Shown piece after piece: positions 13,742 to 18,421 of a stretch of DNA of 18,421 nt. Position 1 is the first letter of the stretch. Every line of letters starts with the position of its first letter. Made by a program: the position numbers and the translations under genes. The DNA comes from an uncultured Eubacteriales bacterium (GTDB taxonomy: Bacteria > Bacillota > Clostridia > Oscillospirales > Acutalibacteraceae). The notes under the pieces are model-generated. The model was given only the letters and a program-made list of their open reading frames with translations. It searched no databases and was not told where the DNA came from. The stretch is taken from contig ONVG01000004.1 in the NCBI GenBank assembly GCA_900321195.1, positions 1 to 18,421 on the forward strand. The letters are read 5' to 3'.

Positions 13742-14347
13742 ATGCCAGGATTATTCAGACTTTCAAGATGTCCTTACTGTCATAAGAGAATATCATATCC
13801 GACAGCGGCTTTTCTTAAAAACAAGGGAGAATACTGCTGCAGGTCATGCAGGTGCATATCAGACGTTGTGATAAGCAGAGCTGCATACGGTATTGCCAGC
13901 GGAGTGTGCATAATAGCGCTGCTCATAGTTGTGTTATACACAATGTCAGGAGATCACGGAAAATTCACCGGTATGATACTCGTATTGGCGCCGTTTTTGC
14001 TGTTCTATCTGATAGTACCTTTTCTTGTGCGTCTTGCGCCGTGTAAGGACAGGTCGGCTGTTCAGAAGCTCATAGAAAACAATACAGCTCCCCGTCCGAC
14101 TCAGCCGCATGTAAAGTCAAAGCCTGTAAAGCTTTCTGTAGAGGACGATTTTTCCGCAAAATTTATGATGGCGAAAAATAATTCTCATACAGGTCATTTT
14201 GAAAAGCTCAACAGCATTCCGGATCTGCCGCCCGAAGAGATACAGAGCGGCGCAGATAATTACGATACCGATACATCGGAAAATACTTCCGCTCCGGATG
14301 ATGACGAGCCGAAGCAGGTATTCACAGAGTATGACATTGACGACTGA
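13742..14347 (+). CDS. Zinc-ribbon membrane protein with two TM helices
   Basis: Unrecognised family, 201 residues. The N-terminus has a probable zinc ribbon, CPYC (10-13) with CCRSCRC (32-38), then two membrane helices (about 46-68 and 76-98) and a roughly 100-residue polar, acidic C-terminal tail. The tail is Asp/Glu/Pro-rich and probably disordered. The helices are arranged as a hairpin, so ribbon and tail likely face the same side, presumably the cytoplasm. AAAGGA (13726-13731) lies 10 bp before the ATG. A smaller protein with the same ribbon-plus-hairpin plan follows after 20 bp, so the pair probably arose by duplication. Lying between remB and gyrB it is probably co-transcribed. Function unknown. 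Confidence 0.8.
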   Translation: MPGLFRLSRCPYCHKRISYPTAAFLKNKGEYCCRSCRCISDVVISRAAYGIASGVCIIALLIVVLYTMSGDHGKFTGMILVLAPFLLFYLIVPFLVRLAPCKDRSAVQKLIENNTAPRPTQPHVKSKPVKLSVEDDFSAKFMMAKNNSHTGHFEKLNSIPDLPPEEIQSGADNYDTDTSENTSAPDDDEPKQVFTEYDIDD

Positions 14348-14367
14348 TAAAGGAGATAATAACAGAT

Positions 14368-14697
14368 ATGTCTGAGCTTCATGTATGCCCGTATTGTCAC
14401 ACGGTCTACAGATACAAGGATGTAATAAAGCTTAAAGGAAAGAAACATGAATGCTATCACTGCCATAAAGTTTTTGATATCAGCAGGATACTGTCATTTC
14501 TGCCGGTCGTCATAATAAGCATAGTTCTTGTAATGGCAAATGTCCTTATACTCAAAAATTCGGAGAATATAAGCACAGGTTCATTCATGGTGCTTGCGCT
14601 TTCTGACGCGCTTTCAATATTTGCCGCACTTGTAATATCTCCGTTTCTTATAATATTCAAAAAAAGCATTTCAAAGAAAAAAAGAAAAAATAACTAA
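14368..14697 (+). CDS. Small zinc-ribbon membrane protein with two TM helices
   Basis: A 109-residue protein with CPYC (7-10), an 18-residue spacer and CYHC (29-32), typical of a zinc ribbon. Two membrane helices follow (about 42-63 and 73-97), and the end is strongly basic (KKSISKKKRKNN). The basic tail contrasts with the acidic tail of the preceding paralogue, so the two could associate by charge; that is speculation. GGAG (14352-14355) lies 12 bp upstream, a little far. Similar CXXC-X(about 20)-CXXC small proteins are known in Firmicutes without assigned function. It lies 55 bp before gyrB. Confidence 0.78.
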   Translation: MSELHVCPYCHTVYRYKDVIKLKGKKHECYHCHKVFDISRILSFLPVVIISIVLVMANVLILKNSENISTGSFMVLALSDALSIFAALVISPFLIIFKKSISKKKRKNN

Positions 14698-14752
14698 AAG
14701 CTTTTTCAATTTTAAGTACAGAGCAACAATACCGTACAGGAGGTCATAAATC

Positions 14753-16693
14753 ATGGATCCAAACGACATTTCTCAGTCAGCGCAGAAATACGGCGCCGAT
14801 GAAATACAGGTACTTGAAGGACTGGAGGCTGTAAGAAAGCGTCCGGGAATGTATATCGGTTCGACAGGTCCGAGAGGACTTCATCATCTTGTATATGAGA
14901 TAGTAGACAACTCAATAGACGAGGCGCTTGCAGGCTTTTGTACAAAAATAGAGGTGCATCTCCTTCCGGGAGAGATAGTCAGGGTAATCGACAACGGACG
15001 AGGAATACCTGTAGGCATACAGCCTAAGTTAGGCATACCTGCCGTAACGGTAGTATTCACAGTCCTCCATGCAGGCGGAAAGTTCGGCGGCGGCGGATAC
15101 AAGGTCGCAGGCGGACTTCACGGTGTCGGAGCGTCAGTTGTAAATGCGCTTTCCGCATGGACTGAGGTAGAGGTCTGCGACGGAAAGGATATTTACCGTC
15201 AGCGTTTTGAAAGAGGAAATAAGGCTACCGAGCTTGAAAAAACAGGCGAGGGCACACAGAAGGGTACGACCGTAACCTTCAAGGCTGACCCTGAAATATT
15301 CACCGAAACAGATGTCTATGATTATGAAACACTGTCAGTAAGACTTCGCGAGCAGGCATTCCTTAACGCAGGTGTTCACATAGAGCTTTTTGACGAGAGA
15401 GATCCCGAAAATATAATAAGCGATGATTTCTGCTATGAGGGCGGAGTATCGAGCTTTGTTGAATATATACACAATAAAAGGGCGCTCGATGTTATACATC
15501 CGGATATAATGTATTTCAGCGCAAAAAATGAAGATGATACTGCTTCCGCAGAGATAGCGATGCAGTACAACGAAAGCTATAATGAGCTTATACTTTCCTT
15601 TGCGAACAATATCCATACAAATGACGGCGGTACTCACGAGGAAGGCTTCAAAAGAGCGCTGACAAGAGTAATGAATGATTATGCAAGGAAATTCAATATA
15701 ATCAAGGAAAATGAGAAAAATCTCAGCGGTGAGGATGTCAGGGAAGGTCTTACAGCGATAATAAGCGTCAAGGTAAAGGACGCGCAGTTCGAGAGTCAGA
15801 CAAAGGCAAAGCTTGGAAATACCGAAATAAGAACTCTTGTAGATAAGCTCATAAGTGAAAAGCTTGAGCAGTATCTTGAAGAAAATCCGGCTACTGCAAA
15901 GGCTATATTTGAAAAAGCTCTTATGGCGGCAAGAGCAAGAGATGCCGCAAGAAAGGCAAGGGATCTTGCAAGAAGAAAGACAGCTATGGAGGGCGCAGGA
16001 CTGCCCGGAAAGCTTGCCGACTGTCAGTCAAGAAACGTAGAAGAGACCGAAATATACATAGTTGAGGGCGATTCTGCGGGCGGTTCTGCAAAGGGCGGCC
16101 GTGACAGACGTTTTCAGGCAATACTTCCTCTTTGGGGAAAGATGCTGAACGTTGAGAAAGCAAGGCTTGACAGAGTTTACGGAAATGACAAGCTCATGCC
16201 CGTAATAACCGCACTCGGATGCGGTATAGGTGATGAGATAGACCTTTCAAAGCTCCGCTACGGAAAAATAATAATAATGGCTGATGCCGATGTTGACGGT
16301 TCTCACATAAGAACTCTTATGCTGACATTCTTTTTCAGATTTATGCGTCCGCTTATCGAGCAGGGACATATCTATATAGCTCAGCCGCCGCTTTACAGGA
16401 TAACTAAGGGCAAAGAACACCACTATGCATATTCTGATGCCGAGCGTGACAAGATAATGAGCGAGCTTGGCGGAAAGTATGAGATACAGCGTTATAAAGG
16501 TCTTGGTGAGATGGATGCAGAACAGCTCTGGGAAACAACTATGGATCCGTCAACAAGAATAATGCTCAGAGTAGATATGGAGGATGCCGCAGCAGCCGAT
16601 GAAGTATTCACCATACTTATGGGTGATAAGGTCGAGCCGCGCCGTGAATTCATAGAGAAAAACGCAAAATACGTTCAGAATCTTGATATATAA
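14753..16693 (+). CDS. gyrB: DNA gyrase subunit B
   Basis: ATPase subunit of gyrase, which introduces negative supercoils. The 646-residue protein has the usual Gram-positive length. The GHKL ATPase shows EIVDNSIDEALAG (49-61), DNGRGIP (80-86) and GGLHGVG (120-126); the Toprim domain shows EGDSAGG (438-444) and DADVDGSH (511-518); the C-terminus has RYKGLGEMD. One quinolone-region residue is unusual: W461 in ILPLWGK, where E. coli has K447 (PLKGK) and many others Arg. AGGAGGT (14738-14744) lies 8 bp before the ATG. The gyrA partner is not adjacent; two small genes intervene. Confidence 0.98.
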   Translation: MDPNDISQSAQKYGADEIQVLEGLEAVRKRPGMYIGSTGPRGLHHLVYEIVDNSIDEALAGFCTKIEVHLLPGEIVRVIDNGRGIPVGIQPKLGIPAVTVVFTVLHAGGKFGGGGYKVAGGLHGVGASVVNALSAWTEVEVCDGKDIYRQRFERGNKATELEKTGEGTQKGTTVTFKADPEIFTETDVYDYETLSVRLREQAFLNAGVHIELFDERDPENIISDDFCYEGGVSSFVEYIHNKRALDVIHPDIMYFSAKNEDDTASAEIAMQYNESYNELILSFANNIHTNDGGTHEEGFKRALTRVMNDYARKFNIIKENEKNLSGEDVREGLTAIISVKVKDAQFESQTKAKLGNTEIRTLVDKLISEKLEQYLEENPATAKAIFEKALMAARARDAARKARDLARRKTAMEGAGLPGKLADCQSRNVEETEIYIVEGDSAGGSAKGGRDRRFQAILPLWGKMLNVEKARLDRVYGNDKLMPVITALGCGIGDEIDLSKLRYGKIIIMADADVDGSHIRTLMLTFFFRFMRPLIEQGHIYIAQPPLYRITKGKEHHYAYSDAERDKIMSELGGKYEIQRYKGLGEMDAEQLWETTMDPSTRIMLRVDMEDAAAADEVFTILMGDKVEPRREFIEKNAKYVQNLDI

Positions 16694-16710
16694 AATGTCT
16701 GATAAAATTT

Positions 16711-16793
16711 CGGGTGCAGGGGCTGTGCTCCTGCCGGGGTATAGGGGCTTGGGGGCGGAGCCACCAATACTCCACCAATAATCTACCAATAAT
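16711..16793. repeat. GC-rich intergenic hairpin element and 11-bp triplicate
   Basis: Between gyrB and the next gene, a stem GCAGGGGC (16716-16723) / GCTCCTGC (16727-16734) with a TGT loop is followed by a second hairpin GGCT (16746-16749) / AGCC (16759-16762) enclosing a G-rich loop. Three 11-bp repeats, CCACCAATACT, CCACCAATAAT and CTACCAATAAT, follow at 16761-16793. The block is far richer in G than its surroundings. It resembles dispersed intergenic elements seen in clostridial genomes and could also reduce read-through from gyrB, though no T-tract follows. Confidence 0.6.
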
Positions 16794-16807
16794 AAAGGGA
16801 TGATGTT

Positions 16808-17434
16808 GTGACAAGCGATAGTAGTGATAAACAGATGACAGAGGAAATAAATGACGAAAATCCGGAGTGGGACGGCTCGGAAGCCGAGCTTGTTTCCGAT
16901 GATGATGCGGAAGAATATGAGATACCGGAAACGGGGATAAAGCTTTCATATTCTCTAAGCCGTGATGAAATGTATAAGTGCCTGTATCACAGCAGGCTTT
17001 ACAAAACAAAGGGTGTAAGAGCTGTTGCTCAGAGCGTTACATTCGGGCTTGCATCAATAGCATTTTTCCTTGCATATTTCCTTACAAGATCCGAATACAG
17101 AGAATACAACCTTTTCTTCGGAGTCTTTTGCCTGTTTATGATAGCTGTTATATGGATAGTTCCGCATTTACATATGAAAAGTATGGCTAAGATGATGGCG
17201 GACGGTAAAACTATAGAGGTCGAGATATATCCCGACCACCTTGATATAGGCAGAGATGACGGCGCGTGGAGCATAGAACTTGACGGTACGTCTGAAATAG
17301 CCGAATTTGATAACATTTTTATGATATATACTCCAAAGGGACAGAGCTTTGCTGTACCTGAAAGGATAATAGAGCCTGAATTATACAATGAAATAAAGGC
17401 AATACTGTTTTCGGGCACTATCCCCGAAGAATAA
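16808..17434 (+). CDS. Membrane protein with YcxB-like C-terminal domain
   Basis: A 208-residue protein. A very acidic, probably disordered N-terminus (1-45) leads into two membrane helices (about 75-93 and 101-119) and a roughly 85-residue domain whose beta-rich pattern (EVEIYPDHLDI, FDNIFMIYTPKGQSFAVPERI) resembles the YcxB-like C-terminal domain found in many Firmicute membrane proteins of unknown function. It starts with GTG; AAGGGA (16795-16800) lies 7 bp upstream. It lies between gyrB and gyrA, 15 bp before the thioesterase, and so is probably co-transcribed with gyrase. Its role is unknown. Confidence 0.78.
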   Translation: MTSDSSDKQMTEEINDENPEWDGSEAELVSDDDAEEYEIPETGIKLSYSLSRDEMYKCLYHSRLYKTKGVRAVAQSVTFGLASIAFFLAYFLTRSEYREYNLFFGVFCLFMIAVIWIVPHLHMKSMAKMMADGKTIEVEIYPDHLDIGRDDGAWSIELDGTSEIAEFDNIFMIYTPKGQSFAVPERIIEPELYNEIKAILFSGTIPEE

Positions 17435-17449
17435 ATAAAGGGTGAGCTT

Positions 17450-17860
17450 ATGGAATTTGAAATAAACATAACCGCAAGATATGCGGAAACAGATCAGATG
17501 GGGATAATACATCACTCTGTATATCCCGTATGGTTCGAGGTCGCAAGAACAGAATTTATAAAGACCTCCGGAATAACTTATACTCAGCTTGAAAAGAACG
17601 GCGTTATGCTTCCGCTTTCAGAGCTTACCTGCAAATATATATATCCTGTGCATTATGAGGATAATGTTACTATAAGAGTGAATATAGAAAAGCTGAGCTT
17701 TGCAAAGATAACTTTCGGATATAAAGTGATACTTGACGGGCGTGTTATGTCGCAGGGCACGACTACTCACGGTTTTGTAGATTCAAATACTTTCAGACCT
17801 GTCAATATAAAAAAGGTCATGCCTGATTTTTATGAAAAGCTTTTGAAAGAGGTGCAATAA
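17450..17860 (+). CDS. Acyl-CoA thioesterase, YbgC/FadM-type hotdog fold
   Basis: A 136-residue single-domain 4HBT protein that should hydrolyse an acyl-CoA or related thioester in the cytoplasm. The active-site segment RYAETDQMGIIHHSVYPVWF (10-29) has the catalytic aspartate D15 and histidines 21-22, and E30 begins the family EVARTEF pattern. The rest follows the hotdog strand order (PVHYEDNVTIRV, FGYKVILDGRVMSQGTTTHGFVD). Substrate chain length cannot be read from the sequence. AAGGGTGA (17438-17445) precedes the ATG. It ends 1 bp before gyrA, so gyrA translation may be coupled to it. Confidence 0.9.
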   Translation: MEFEINITARYAETDQMGIIHHSVYPVWFEVARTEFIKTSGITYTQLEKNGVMLPLSELTCKYIYPVHYEDNVTIRVNIEKLSFAKITFGYKVILDGRVMSQGTTTHGFVDSNTFRPVNIKKVMPDFYEKLLKEVQ

Positions 17861-17861
17861 A

Positions 17862-18421
17862 TTGGAAAATGAACAAATCGTCCAGTCCTCAAAGATAATA
17901 GATGTGGATATAGAAAGAGAAATGAAGAAATCATTCCTTGACTATTCAATGTCGGTTATCGTTTCGCGCGCATTGCCTGATGTGCGTGACGGACTAAAGC
18001 CTGTTCACAGAAGAATATTGTATTCACAGTATGAGGATAATCTAACGCCTGATAAACCGTATAAGAAATGCGCTACTACAGTCGGTAACGTTCTCGGACG
18101 CTATCATCCTCACGGTGACAGCTCGGTATATGATGCGCTCGTTCGTCTTGCACAGGATTTCTCTATGAGATATACTCTCGTTGACGGTCACGGAAACTTT
18201 GGCTCTGTTGACGGTGATCCGCCTGCTGCTTATCGTTATACCGAATCTAAAATGAGTAAGATAAGCGTTGAGATGCTCACAGATATAGACAAGGAAACTG
18301 TAGATTTTATTCCTAACTATGATGACAGCAGAAAAGAACCCTCTGTTCTTCCGTCACGTTTCCCGAATCTTCTTGTGAACGGTTCTACGGGTATAGCTGT
18401 CGGTATGGCTACGAATATACC
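17862..18421 (+). CDS. gyrA: DNA gyrase subunit A, N-terminal part (runs off window)
   Basis: Breakage-reunion subunit of gyrase. The first 186 codons are visible; the gene continues past the window end. The TTG start at 17862 gives MENEQIVQSSKIIDVDIERE and is preceded by AGAGGTG (17848-17854). SFLDYSMSVIVSRALPDVRDG and LKPVHRRILY are classical GyrA, and the catalytic tyrosine is Y126 in AAYRYTE. The quinolone-determining loop reads GRYHPHGDSSVYDALVR, keeping the Ser and Asp equivalent to E. coli S83 and D87, so no common resistance mutation is present there. It starts 1 bp after the thioesterase stop. Confidence 0.98.
   Translation, partial: MENEQIVQSSKIIDVDIEREMKKSFLDYSMSVIVSRALPDVRDGLKPVHRRILYSQYEDNLTPDKPYKKCATTVGNVLGRYHPHGDSSVYDALVRLAQDFSMRYTLVDGHGNFGSVDGDPPAAYRYTESKMSKISVEMLTDIDKETVDFIPNYDDSRKEPSVLPSRFPNLLVNGSTGIAVGMATNI

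Noticed and set aside
17029..17469. 146-codon open frame on the - strand opposite the YcxB-like gene
   Set aside because: Antisense shadow; the + strand gene has a coherent domain structure, start site and operon context.

Overview
This window is the replication-origin region of a Firmicute (Bacillota) chromosome. The moderate AT-richness, heavy use of ATA (Ile) and AGA (Arg) codons, strong GGAGG-type ribosome binding sites, frequent TTG starts and gene content suggest a gut clostridial lineage of the Ruminococcus/Oscillospirales type. That placement is an inference; no 16S rRNA gene is present. Nearly every gene belongs to the conserved dnaA neighbourhood, so no new defence or mobile system is evident. 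The unusual features lie in cis-acting DNA, gene arrangement and a few protein residues.

Layout. Positions 1-308 hold two perfect parS sites in a 38-bp tandem repeat, a long G/C hairpin and the mnmG promoter. Positions 309-3972 carry mnmG-rsmG and a noc/parB-family gene on the + strand. From 4088 to 6987 the - strand carries rpmH-rnpA-yidD-yidC-jag from a near-perfect promoter. From 7160 to 9090 (-) a two-gene accessory unit, a membrane-anchored repeat protein and a HAD-like phosphatase, sits between rpmH and dnaA. dnaA (9323-10636) is followed by a 310-bp intergenic region with a complete-looking basal unwinding module. Then come dnaN, the S4-domain gene yaaA, recF, remB, two zinc-ribbon membrane proteins, gyrB, a YcxB-like membrane protein, a hotdog thioesterase and the 5' part of gyrA, all on the + strand.

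How it works together. DnaA should bind the repeats between dnaA and dnaN and melt the origin at the DnaA-trio/AT-rich element (10882-10915). DnaN, RecF and gyrase serve replication and repair, parS and the ParB-family protein serve segregation or nucleoid occlusion, and the rpmH-jag block makes ribosomes, RNase P and the membrane insertase. The most interesting signal is that the origin repeats read W-W-N-T-C-A-A-C-A (TTTTCAACA, TTATCAACA) rather than the classical TTATCCACA. Clusters of these repeats occur in three places: before noc, before dnaA and after dnaA. If forks start near 10.88 kb, mnmG-rsmG-noc are transcribed head-on to replication, unlike the co-directional order in Bacillus subtilis.
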